This document shows, piece by piece, positions 57,201 through 64,000 of a stretch of DNA of 64,000 nucleotides (within the stretch, counting starts at the first letter, position 1; each line of letters starts with the position of its first letter). Made by a program: the position numbers and the translations under genes. The DNA is taken from contig JANXOF010000037.1 of the NCBI GenBank assembly GCA_025353725.1, forward strand, positions 62,001 through 126,000. Reading direction: 5' to 3'. A model generated the notes under the pieces. That model searched no databases and had not been told where the DNA came from. It saw nothing but the letters and a program-made list of their open reading frames with translations. Origin of the DNA: Polyangiaceae bacterium (lineage in GTDB: Bacteria; Myxococcota_A; Polyangia; Polyangiales; Polyangiaceae).

Positions 57201-60200
57201 GTCGGCCCGGTGGTCGGCTTGTTCGAGCAGCGCACGAAGACCGGCGCGCGAACCTTCGCTTCGAGCATCGTACCGAAGCGCGGACTCATAGCTCTCGACG
57301 GCTTGCGATGTCGCCGCGAGTTCTGTGCGTTGAATATCCCCAAGATCGCGCAAAAAGGACGCCTTTTCGCGGGCGTTTTCGGTTCTTCGAGCCGCTTGTG
57401 CAAAGAGTTCAGCGAGGTCGCTCCAGCGCCGGGTCGCCCGATAGAGAGCCGCGAGTGCGCGCGTTCCCTCGGCTTCATGCCCGAACGTCGCTTCTACGTC
57501 GACCCAGGCCGTGATGGCTTCTTCAGGGGCCTCGAGCTTCTCGCTGAACAGCGTTGCGATACGAATTCGATCGGCACGCTGCTCGTGGGCTGGACGATCG
57601 AGCTTGTCGCGCTTCGTGAGGACATCAATGAGCGGCTGCCAGCGCTGCGCTTCCTCGAACTGAACGACCAGACCATCGAGCGCTTCGCGATCGTGCGGGG
57701 CGGTCTCAAGGCGACCCTCCCACGCCCAGATCGCGCGCGGATTTTCGTGCAACTCAGTGGCGAGACGCGCGACGGCGCCGAGCACACGAAAGCGCTCTTC
57801 TTGACGTTCTTCGAGGAGCGCGAGTCGCTCTAACACATCGAGGCGATCCGATTTACGCCCGGCGGTTTCGAGCAGCGGCTCAACCTTCCGGCATGCGGCG
57901 AGTTTCGCCTCGCTTCCAGCTTGGGCGGTCGCAAGGATACGAAAGAATATGTCGATTGCGCGGTCTGGGTCTTTGAGCTTGTCGGTCGTGACGACGCCCG
58001 CCTGCATCAGGAGGTCGACCTTCAGTGTGTCCTCGGCGCACGCGTCTGCGGCCGATACGAGGACGTCGGCGAGTCGCTCGAAGCGACCGACGCTTTCGGC
58101 GAGCCGAGCGAGCTCCGTCCGGTGCGCGGCAAACGTGGGCTCGAGAAGCACGAGCTGGATGAAGTGTTCCATCGCGCGTTCGTCGTCGCCGAGATGCGCG
58201 TAAAGAACGGCGATTTGGTGGTGCCTTTGCGTTCGCTCCTCAATAGTTTTGGAGCCCTCGAGTTCGACCTCGAGCGCTCGCGCGAGGTTTTCCTCCATGC
58301 CGGAGGCTTCGTACCGAGCCCTCAAAAGCGCCGCGGCGCGTTGACGAACGAGCCCCGCAGCCTTCGCTTTCGGGGCGTAGGAGTCGCGACGGCCCTCGGC
58401 TGGACGCATCACTTCGGGACGAACTTCGGCGGTGTGCGGAGCCTTCGCGAGTACCCGTTCAAGTAACGCCGTCACGTCTAACGCAGGCATCAAAGGAGGC
58501 GGTAGGCTGCACGGCAGCATCCGCTCCGACGGCAGCGCGAGCGAGCTTGCTCGGACGTTCACGTCCGCGGTTTGGCGTCCGTTCTCACGCTCGTTCGCGT
58601 TCTCATTCTCATTCTGATGCGCGAGAATATCTTCGATCACGATGAGCGCGCTCGATGCGTCGCTCAGCTCGTCGAGCCAGAGGTTTGCCATTCGGGCGCG
58701 TTCGCGCTGCGCTTCGTCGTACGTGAGCTGCGGAAGCCGCTCACCAAGGAGGCCGATGAGTTCGCGATGAAAGCCGTGTCTTTCGTAGAGGCGCTCGAGC
58801 GCGGCTTCGATCCGCGTTGTGCCGGGCTTTAGAGCGAGGAGCTGCTCGAGATAGCCGATTGCCCGTTTGGAGTGATTGGCAAAGTCTTTGGCGATTTGAG
58901 CGGCTTCTTCTAAAAGCTCGAGGCGTCGGGGCGCCTCCGCACGAGCGGCGGTGCGATCGTAGAGGGCAAAAAGGTCATCCCATCGTTCCTGGGCGTCGAA
59001 GATAAGCTTCAGTCGGTCGAATGCCCAATTGTCTAGCGGGTCAATTTCGAGGAGACGCTCGAGAATACCCACGACGCGCACGCTGTCCTCGAGCCACTCT
59101 TCGAAAAAGGCGACCGCGCGCTGACCAAGATCGTTCGCAACGACACCATCGAGCGGGCGGCGCAGCACTTCTTCGTAAAGTGCCGCGACGGAGTCGGGCG
59201 ATGAGAGCTTTCGTGCGAGGGTTTCGGCGCGGTCCCACAACGCGGCGTGGTGTGGAAGTTCCCTGGCAGCGCGGACGACGACGTCGAACGCGTCGGCCGT
59301 GTTGTCGAGGTCCGCGTAAATGTCGAGCAGGCGCTCGTAGTGCCCCAAACGAAAATCGATTCCGGGTTCACCGTGACCGAGCAAGCGACGCAAAATGGCC
59401 GCCCGAGAGACCGGATCGCAGACCGCGTCGAGGCATGTGTCCAAGAGTGCGGCGGCCTCGGTTTTGATGTCCACATCCGACAGCAGGACCGCCGCGAGCT
59501 CGAGGGCTTGCGAATCATCAGGTGAGGCGTCGAGCACACTTGCGAGGTACGGCAAAGCTTCGCGCTCTCGTCCCGCGCAGCCCACCAAGAGTGTCGCAAT
59601 TTGGACGGCGAGCGCCTGGCGTACCTCGCCCTCGCTCGTCGCATGTCGAGTCGTCAGGGCGGTGAGTGCGCCTGCGAGATCGCCCTGCGACAGAGAGAGC
59701 CGCGTGACCGAGCCAAGGGCATCAAGGTCGTCGGCCTCGTTCGCGAGGACATCTTTGTAAAGTTCAAGCGCACGCGTTGGGTTTTTCAGCAAGGTTTCCT
59801 CCAAAGCGGCCCACGAGGTGAGTGCACGCGAGCGATCTGCAGGTCGTGCGTTTTCGACGTGCCATGCCGCGAGCCAGCGAACGTCTGCATTGCGGCCTTC
59901 ACTCGGGGGCATGGCCTCGAGCAGCGAGCGAAGTCCCAACGCCGCAGCGGCGCGGTTTGGCTCGTCGGCGGCGGTCTCAATCACGGTCCGGTAAGCTCTT
60001 GCGGCGTCTGCATGGCTTGCGGGTTGGGTCGCCAGCACACGCGCCATCGCGAGCGTGACTTCCGCCGTCTCGTGGAGGCCCTTTGACGCCGCTGCGATAG
60101 CCAAGGCAAACGCTTCGACGTCGCCCGTACGTCGCGCAAGCGTTTCAAATTCGGCGAGTACCCCGCGATGACAAGGCGCGAGTGCGAAGGCGTTGGCCGC

Positions 60201-63200
60201 GGCAGCGAATGCCCCCGGTAAGTCGTGCGCGTGTTCGGCAAGGAGTCGCGCCTGGCGACGGAAAAGCGACACGCGCTCCGAAGGCTCGCCGGCGACCTCG
60301 AGCAGCACATCGAGGAGCGCTCTCGTGCGTGCGTAGTTCCCCGTGCGCTCATAGAGGTCGACAAGTTGCGCGGTGGCTTCGATATCGCGAGGGTTGCACT
60401 CTCGCACGCGCACAAGGAGCGCGACGAGCGTGGCTTCGTCTCCGCTGCTGCGAGCGATCTCGGCGGCCTGTTTCAAGTGCTCGACGGCTCGGCGGCTGTC
60501 GCCTGATGCGAGATCGAGTGTCGCGATTCGCTCGAGTCCCTGCGATTGTTGCCGAGGGTCCGTCGTGTGGGCGACGCGCCTTTCGAGCACGAGGCGAAGC
60601 AAGTCTACGTCGTTGATGACGATGGCTACGTGTTCGACGAGGTCGAGGTCGCTCGACACGGCCTCGGCGCTATGGAGGAGTGCGCGCGCGTGAAGTCCGG
60701 CCCGCTCATGTTGTCCATGAGCCGACGCTATCTCAGCGATGCGTGCGTGCGACCCGCGAGCCTCTTCCGGCGACGAGGCGATCGGAAGGTGCGCTTCGAG
60801 GATGTCGCAGAGGTCGCTCCAGGCTCCGACTTCCGAGAGGAGCTCGACGAGCGCATCGTAGGCGATTTGATCCGAGGCGTTGTCCCCGAGCGCTTGGCGG
60901 TAGACCCCTAAAGCCGCCTCGAGGTTTCGCAGTTCGTAGCGCTCGATGCTGCCAATGCTGTGAAGAAGCTCGCCACGGCGAGCCGCGTCTGGACCTCGTT
61001 CGAGAGCTGCGCGAAACAGCGCGACGCGCTCTTCGGGGTTACCTGACTCGCGCAGAAGGCCGTCGATGCGCGACAACAAGGAGAGTGAGGATGGCTCGAA
61101 GCTGAGGGCTCGCCGGAGGGCGACAAGCGCCGCTCCTAGGTCGCCCGATGCGGCATGCTCTGAGCCGACTCGCTCGGCAAGTGCGGCAAGTGGGGACGAC
61201 GAGATCGGGTGCTCCCCGAGACCCTTCCCCAAGATCGCTGCGCGTCGTTTGGGGTCGGTGTCGCCCGCGAAGGCGTCAAACCGCTCGAGCCACGGCTGAA
61301 TCGGCTCGTTGCCGGTGACGGCCTCCGCAAGGCCCTTGCCGACGAGGTCGAGCGCTTTGTCGCGCGACGTCGCGAACGACAGGACGGCCGCTTCGTCGAT
61401 GGCGACGAGGCGTTCGCGTAGGTGGGCTGACAGCCTAGCCTTGATATCCAGCACGCGAAGCAGGCCTTGACTGTCCTCATCGCGGCGGTAGGCCGGCTCG
61501 AGCACGAGCGCCGCGGCGAGACGGTGCTCCCCCGCAGAAAGGAGCTTTTCGAGGGCTCCACGACTCGCTCGGTCTGCAGGGTCGGCGTCCAGTGCGCTCT
61601 TGAATGCATCGATGGCCGCGACGTAGTCGCGTGTGCGTGTAAGGTGCACGAGTCCGAGTCTCGAGAGAACCGACGACCGTTCGGTAAGAGGCGCCATTTG
61701 CGCCTCCTGTGAGAGCGCTGCCGCGAGCTCGGGCCATTGACGTTGGAGCTCGAGAAGTGGAATCCATTGGGCGTAGATGTCCCTCGCGGGACCGTAGGTC
61801 TCGACGAGCTGTCGCCACGCTTCGGCCGCGCTCGTGATGTCCTTCGCAAGGTGCGTGAGAACTTCGGCGGCACGGAACGAGAGCTGCCTCGCGAGGGCGC
61901 TGTCACCGCTCTTCGCCGCGAGTCCACGTGCACGCTGCTCAAGCACGAACGAAAGGTCGAGCCAAGACTCTCGTTTCTCATAAAGCGGCTCGAGAGCCTC
62001 GAAAGCGCGCTCGCGCGCGGGGCTATCGACGAGGCGACGCCAAGCGTCGATGGCTCGCTCGATGTCGCCGAGGGGAGTCGTACAGAGCTGTGCGATACGT
62101 TCCGTGGCTTGCTGCTTTTCGCTATCGTCGTTGCTTAACTCTGCGACGCGCGACAAAACCTCGACGAGGTTCTTCGCATCGTTTTCTGCCTCATAAAGGC
62201 TCGTGAGGGCCCGCGACGCCACGAGGATCGCAGCGGCGGCGGAGCCCGTGGCAGTGAGCACGCCAACGAGCGCGGTTCGCGCGCGCTTCGCGTCGCCTCC
62301 CAGGAGCAGCAGCTCGCCCATCTCGGCGTTGATGAGAGACCGCACGCTCGCATCTTTGGCGGCGGTCGAAATCCGCGCAAACGTCCGCGCGACGTCGAGT
62401 GGTCCTTTCAGCGTCGAACCGAGCGCGACGTAGCGACGGCGCAAATCGTCCTCGGTCGGATCAATGCCTAAGGCCTGCTCGAACGCATCCAGTGCACCTT
62501 GGGGATCGTTGAGCTCGTCTTGTTTGAGAATGCCAATTCGCCGCAGGACATCACGACGCCTCGGGCCGCGTGTATTTTCGAGTTCGATGGCGAGGTAGCG
62601 GGCAGCCTCCTCCGTGGTCGGTGCACCCGACGCAAGGGCGGCCGCTGACCGAGCGGCGAGGCCTTTGCTTTCGAGAAGGCGGAGGGCCACACGCCGCGCC
62701 TCTGGGTGGGTCGGGTCGACGTCGAGGAGCGCCTCGACATGAGGCATCGCGCGTTCCGGCTCTTTGAGCTGATTTGCGAACACCTCGACGAGTTTGGCGC
62801 GGATCTGCGCGGTGTCGTCGACGTCTGGGGGAGGGTCAGCGGCGAGCGCTTGCTCGAACATTCGCGCGACGTCACGGTACCGGTTCGCTTTGACGTAGCG
62901 CGCCTCAAGGACGCTCCGCAGGGGCTCGTCCGTAGGGTCTAGTTTGACCAGCTGTTGATAAGTCTCAATCGCCTTGTCTTCGAGATTGGCACGTTCATAG
63001 AGAATGGCCGCTCGCTTGAGGAGAAGGAGTTGGTCTGGCTTATTTCGATGGGTTGCCGTGTAAACGCAGAGATCCGCCAACTTCTTGTTGTCGTCGACGC
63101 GCGTGAGGTGGGCGTCGATTCGCTTGAATGCGCCTGCGTGAGCGGGCCAGGCCGTAAGCGCTCTTTCGAGGTAGGTCGTGGCGCCAAACTCGTCTCCAAG

Positions 63201-63527
63201 GACCTCTCCAAAAAAACCTGCCGCGCGGTAGAAAAGCTCGGCCTGCACCAGAGGCACGAGGGTTTTCAGTCGTCGTCCTTGCGCAACGGATTCGTAAGCG
63301 AACGCGAGTTCCGACACACGGTCGTGGCGGACGGCGGCCTCATGCAACTCCAGCCAAATGCCGTCATCGAGCTGATTTTTGGAGAGCCCGAAAAGCAACG
63401 CATCAAGGATTTCCTCTTCGTTCTCGAGTTTGGTCTCGAACGAAGGAATTCCGTGACGGGATTTGTGAAATGACGGCGGCGACGATGGCATGGGCATCCG
63501 AGCGAGCCGAGAGGGGAGGGAGGCCAA
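51234..63527 (-). CDS. Giant tetratricopeptide-repeat protein (4097 residues)
   Basis: One uninterrupted frame encodes about 450 kDa of TPR-like helical repeats from end to end, with units such as AIETYQQLVKLDPTDEPLRSVL, ALDAFEQALGIDPTEDDLRRRY and RAMMMLKRAIDDDPTLQSARDLL. No signal peptide, membrane helix or catalytic domain is seen, so it is probably a cytoplasmic scaffold. A disordered Asn/Glu linker (NENENANEREN, near residue 1640) divides the repeats. The start may be the ATG at 63527 or one of the following Met codons (MPMPSS). Very large TPR proteins are known in myxobacteria, including the gliding-motility protein AgmK/GltI (about 3800 residues), but orthology cannot be judged here. 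It is divergent from ctaB. Confidence 0.9.
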   Translation of the reverse strand: MASLPSRLARMPMPSSPPSFHKSRHGIPSFETKLENEEEILDALLFGLSKNQLDDGIWLELHEAAVRHDRVSELAFAYESVAQGRRLKTLVPLVQAELFYRAAGFFGEVLGDEFGATTYLERALTAWPAHAGAFKRIDAHLTRVDDNKKLADLCVYTATHRNKPDQLLLLKRAAILYERANLEDKAIETYQQLVKLDPTDEPLRSVLEARYVKANRYRDVARMFEQALAADPPPDVDDTAQIRAKLVEVFANQLKEPERAMPHVEALLDVDPTHPEARRVALRLLESKGLAARSAAALASGAPTTEEAARYLAIELENTRGPRRRDVLRRIGILKQDELNDPQGALDAFEQALGIDPTEDDLRRRYVALGSTLKGPLDVARTFARISTAAKDASVRSLINAEMGELLLLGGDAKRARTALVGVLTATGSAAAAILVASRALTSLYEAENDAKNLVEVLSRVAELSNDDSEKQQATERIAQLCTTPLGDIERAIDAWRRLVDSPARERAFEALEPLYEKRESWLDLSFVLEQRARGLAAKSGDSALARQLSFRAAEVLTHLAKDITSAAEAWRQLVETYGPARDIYAQWIPLLELQRQWPELAAALSQEAQMAPLTERSSVLSRLGLVHLTRTRDYVAAIDAFKSALDADPADRASRGALEKLLSAGEHRLAAALVLEPAYRRDEDSQGLLRVLDIKARLSAHLRERLVAIDEAAVLSFATSRDKALDLVGKGLAEAVTGNEPIQPWLERFDAFAGDTDPKRRAAILGKGLGEHPISSSPLAALAERVGSEHAASGDLGAALVALRRALSFEPSSLSLLSRIDGLLRESGNPEERVALFRAALERGPDAARRGELLHSIGSIERYELRNLEAALGVYRQALGDNASDQIAYDALVELLSEVGAWSDLCDILEAHLPIASSPEEARGSHARIAEIASAHGQHERAGLHARALLHSAEAVSSDLDLVEHVAIVINDVDLLRLVLERRVAHTTDPRQQSQGLERIATLDLASGDSRRAVEHLKQAAEIARSSGDEATLVALLVRVRECNPRDIEATAQLVDLYERTGNYARTRALLDVLLEVAGEPSERVSLFRRQARLLAEHAHDLPGAFAAAANAFALAPCHRGVLAEFETLARRTGDVEAFALAIAAASKGLHETAEVTLAMARVLATQPASHADAARAYRTVIETAADEPNRAAAALGLRSLLEAMPPSEGRNADVRWLAAWHVENARPADRSRALTSWAALEETLLKNPTRALELYKDVLANEADDLDALGSVTRLSLSQGDLAGALTALTTRHATSEGEVRQALAVQIATLLVGCAGREREALPYLASVLDASPDDSQALELAAVLLSDVDIKTEAAALLDTCLDAVCDPVSRAAILRRLLGHGEPGIDFRLGHYERLLDIYADLDNTADAFDVVVRAARELPHHAALWDRAETLARKLSSPDSVAALYEEVLRRPLDGVVANDLGQRAVAFFEEWLEDSVRVVGILERLLEIDPLDNWAFDRLKLIFDAQERWDDLFALYDRTAARAEAPRRLELLEEAAQIAKDFANHSKRAIGYLEQLLALKPGTTRIEAALERLYERHGFHRELIGLLGERLPQLTYDEAQRERARMANLWLDELSDASSALIVIEDILAHQNENENANERENGRQTADVNVRASSLALPSERMLPCSLPPPLMPALDVTALLERVLAKAPHTAEVRPEVMRPAEGRRDSYAPKAKAAGLVRQRAAALLRARYEASGMEENLARALEVELEGSKTIEERTQRHHQIAVLYAHLGDDERAMEHFIQLVLLEPTFAAHRTELARLAESVGRFERLADVLVSAADACAEDTLKVDLLMQAGVVTTDKLKDPDRAIDIFFRILATAQAGSEAKLAACRKVEPLLETAGRKSDRLDVLERLALLEERQEERFRVLGAVARLATELHENPRAIWAWEGRLETAPHDREALDGLVVQFEEAQRWQPLIDVLTKRDKLDRPAHEQRADRIRIATLFSEKLEAPEEAITAWVDVEATFGHEAEGTRALAALYRATRRWSDLAELFAQAARRTENAREKASFLRDLGDIQRTELAATSQAVESYESALRYDARSEGSRAGLRALLEQADHRADVVRVLLLAFRAADDWRLVLDLTEHRLNAATNGSPTHEAEITILLEAATLAEVRAQDAPAAFAFVRRAFMLDPSCALVGTLDELFRLAEATRSFRSLADALLECVSSPEAPSASWSRDRRFRLGEVLETRLEEPETALDAYVHTAHDDPTDLVAAAAVLRVAGRTARWDAAAVTLVESTRACARLEPELLEAATKAATTSSDWDALTSCLTELLRDGGGLEPPLARDMEASLAVWHRERRGDPDSAEAAYVRALTYDSANSGILAELTKLQRRANGRPLVDSLVRLSDATGGDLDLLREAADVARGSVGDRALSKAILEKLRRLAVERWTGSPTRDVPGEDHDGGAKLAFTVSSGTPAAPETYVERAATELKDLYESDGDDDKVISLLVETASLPWSREKSRSLRHDAARFALERLNAEERAKEIYLQLIAEDPQDTRAIESLVRLYLSAGQKTELRALKRGLVETARTQEERLALRLEVAHLEDELGDAAKAATVLLQNLEESPRNEATRARLEALFTRDEQYSQLEELLAQQATLAENAFEPTAAADLHQRAAEIAEVMLGSSQAATRHLRRVIDLEERPAALDSLARLATAAGDYPGAASYLDKLRERTLGPSREAVALRLADAQLASGLGAAAQATLEAEVALYPEGDRVRMRLASAYNASEAWGPLAELLTDGARYAVDKATRFGRLREAADLHRTRTGQPERAIPLLEQATDLAPEDNTIKLLLADAFGAADRFDDARALLRALVEAFGGRRPKERAPVHYHLARLDLRVGERAQALVELDAATRIDPANPEILHTLAELARDDGQLDRAERSYRALLTVLRRHEPLGEDAPISRSEVMFELSKVATLQGEPERAKEVLESAFEIASESALEGRRLEASLRTSGDFVSLVRALEARIMRGGTPPDAAALYNELGHLYEERLGRADDAFEMHVQAIEVDSACGAAHDAALRLGKVLGKSEGYNERVRALAEAELKTHPARACALFVRLGAFAEADGKDDREAARLYERAAAADSRDRSVLAALDLAYERLGDYGAQARVLGVRVALDTEDSSPSSDVLYRLVQLLFRGNDVDAACNAFEQAFAADADSDRAQPLMRVAAEAHPASERVVDILERLARESGRPRELVDALVRRWALPTSSTAPMREAVEIASVELSDRDLTESLLRRYLEGIQDDKEGRVWALAKLAGLCEEAGNVREAVVLKREAADLSEPADARRLLYDVAGLASGPLSDLRLAGSVYEELHGLDPVDRDAWELLLDVYRRTDDFEKLGALLQEVVGYVDDSGERSKLRLERVRVGMEKLKLSDDDAAVALREIVDEDPAQVDGAILLVAILERSGREEDLVELLGKQLDAAKDRQDADAVSSLSWRLGKLLEGRDSVQARLVYSAALDWDPRAKDVLIALEALHEQGGESEQRADVMERRLAIEHGAVAEQLALALASVRHSGGDSEGALRALEMGFKAAPESRELCSKLEAAYREQLEYDKLAELFVTDARSRHEPEAMSERLREAARLYRDELSDPEQGAKSLREARDAAPGNQELFHELVEMLIAAGELAAAVTELSGAIERQDGLDTVADYARRAELLSRRAGLRVRLGQGEGALEDFDEAIECGLVSLRAPLAEHLGTLAMQAAGRGDSNGWRTYRLRMAQLRLELGEIDQARDVLTELLKADSKDKATLRAVAHLDELEGRWDAASATYRRLVGLEDEVGIVSAALKLAETCEKAGRLADARGGLERARMAAPNDAPLRQRLAWLYEALGATRELAELVLEEARASVGDIAPRFEGLMRAGQLFLEYAQDPSAPPGLALNAAIAPLEEAHALRSGDLDCSALLSDAYVASGRFDEALDLLQRTIGTFKGRRARELSALYHRLARIAEVQGDNHAELQHLTTALDMDPQSGGVASELAQRAIELQSLDLAQRALRVITMLKEPAPLPKALAYQHLGEIARQQGDGKRAMMMLKRAIDDDPTLQSARDLLQKLQAEGV
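58579..58614 (-). repeat. Degenerate hexamer repeats in the TPR linker
   Basis: Six consecutive hexamers on the plus strand (CGTTCT, CACGCT, CGTTCG, CGTTCT, CATTCT, CATTCT) encode the Asn-Glu-rich linker of the giant TPR protein on the minus strand. Copy-number change would alter the linker by two residues per unit without a frameshift. Confidence 0.7.
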
Positions 63528-63680
63528 GCGTATCGGAAATTAGCGAAGCGCAACGCGAAACGGGCGCACACAACCGTTCCCTGGGTCGCCTTCATGAGGG
63601 GCGTGTGCGAGCGTCCCAACGGGGGGGGCCACATCTCCTTGACGGAGAGCGGCTACCTCCCTAACAAGCTCCGCACGCCC

Positions 63681-64000
63681 ATGGAGAAGTCCGCTTCGAC
63701 GGCTGCCCAAGCTTCGACGGCCGCGCGAGAGGAGCGCGGCTGCCCGGGTACGCCCTCTATTTCTATTTCTATTTCTCTTTCGAGTTCCGGTATCACGAGC
63801 ACGTTGCTCAGGGGGCCCGTTCCCGTTCGCGTTCCCGTTCCCGTTTCCCTGGGCCGCGATCTCGTGGTCCTCGCGAAGCCCCGGATTACGCTTATGGTCG
63901 TGATCACCGCTGCCGGAGGGCTCTTTCTTTCTAGGCGCGTGTCCGATTCGGCGCCGCTTTCGGCGGTTACGGTCGTTTTGACACTGCTCGGCTGCGCGCT
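63681..64000 (+). CDS. ctaB: Heme O synthase (protoheme IX farnesyltransferase), 3' partial
   Basis: This gene is missing from the ORF track because it runs off the window. The frame opens at the ATG 63681 and reaches GRDLVVLAKPRITLMVVIT, then AAGGLFLSRR and a hydrophobic helix (PLSAVTVVLTLLGCA), the classic start of CtaB/CyoE, the UbiA-family enzyme that farnesylates heme B for cytochrome oxidase. The N-terminal extension of about 55 residues is built partly from hexamer repeats: SISISISL and PVPVRVPVPV. A TTG at 63639 is an upstream alternative. The minus-strand ORF 63653-63907 is its shadow. The giant TPR gene is divergent, with 153 bases between that include a run of eight Gs. Confidence 0.85.
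   Translation, partial: MEKSASTAAQASTAAREERGCPGTPSISISISLSSSGITSTLLRGPVPVRVPVPVSLGRDLVVLAKPRITLMVVITAAGGLFLSRRVSDSAPLSAVTVVLTLLGCA
63756..63779 (+). repeat. TCTATT hexamer repeat in the ctaB leader
   Basis: Three perfect TCTATT units and one TCTCTT encode the SISISISL stretch of the CtaB N-terminal extension. The unit is a multiple of three, so copy change would lengthen or shorten the protein in frame. Confidence 0.8.
63816..63845 (+). repeat. CCCGTT hexamer repeat in the ctaB leader
   Basis: Five hexamers (CCCGTT twice, CGCGTT, CCCGTT twice) encode PVPVRVPVPV directly before the conserved CtaB domain. Together with the TCTATT tract, this makes most of the leader repeat-derived. Confidence 0.8.

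Noticed and set aside
63653-63907. Minus-strand ORF of 84 residues with EIEIEIE and TGTGTRTGTG runs
   Set aside because: It is the complement of the ctaB leader repeats; the plus-strand frame continues into conserved CtaB sequence.

Overview
The window looks like a chromosomal segment of a myxobacterium-type bacterium, most likely from the Polyangia (Myxococcota). The signs are several Ser/Thr protein kinases with PEGA domains, TPR-PEGA companion proteins, an FHA-sigma54 activator, many lipoproteins with Asp/Ala/Gly/Ser-rich tethers behind the lipobox, a giant TPR protein, and GC-rich coding DNA with dense out-of-frame shadow ORFs. No rRNA, tRNA, CRISPR array, phage or insertion sequence was recognised.

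Layout. 1-2537: sdhA (5' truncated by the window) and sdhB, then a gene-poor 0.9 kb with a probable terminator and a possible gene remnant. 3458-8898: two lipoprotein genes (an S37-type peptidase and a kelch-propeller protein) divergent from a membrane Ser/Thr kinase. 9074-13925: glutaryl-CoA dehydrogenase, TrmL, a Kazal-like lipoprotein, a cytochrome P460-like protein, a zinc-ribbon membrane protein, pterin carbinolamine dehydratase and RNase III. 14273-18010 (minus): histidine kinase, YhhQ-type queuosine-precursor transporter and parvulin isomerase. 18480-22360 (minus): sigma54/FHA activator, Ser/Thr kinase and TPR protein, with a cupredoxin-like lipoprotein divergent to them. 23003-34265 (minus): eight tightly packed genes, namely three of unknown function, a metallophosphatase, LigA, PBP1A, an FG-GAP-like protein and a Tat-exported solute-binding protein. 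34366-42576 (plus): Ung, a c-type cytochrome-like lipoprotein and glutamate synthase GltBD, with a perfect 22-bp palindrome before gltB. 42596-45959: a broken DUF1275 gene and an Hsp70/J-domain pair. 45972-49562 (minus): kinase, TPR-PEGA protein and lipoprotein, the first two frameshifted. 49980-63527 (minus): a beta-helix lipoprotein and a 4097-residue TPR protein filling about a fifth of the window. 63681-64000: the start of ctaB (heme O synthase), absent from the ORF track because it runs off the end.

How the genes fit together. The core functions are respiration (SDH, CtaB), nitrogen assimilation (GltBD), glutaryl-CoA catabolism, DNA repair and replication (LigA, Ung), RNA processing (RNase III, TrmL) and the cell wall (PBP1A). 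Around them lie lineage-specific signalling and envelope genes. The kinase-TPR module occurs twice, once intact (18.5-21.0 kb) and once disrupted (45.9-49.5 kb). Three genes between 42.6 and 49.5 kb carry indels, two of them at short sequence repeats, so that stretch is decaying, phase-variable or mis-sequenced. The most unusual items are the repeat-disrupted module, the PI-kinase-like lipoprotein cluster at 31.7-34.3 kb, the giant TPR protein and the hexamer repeats that form the N-terminus of CtaB.
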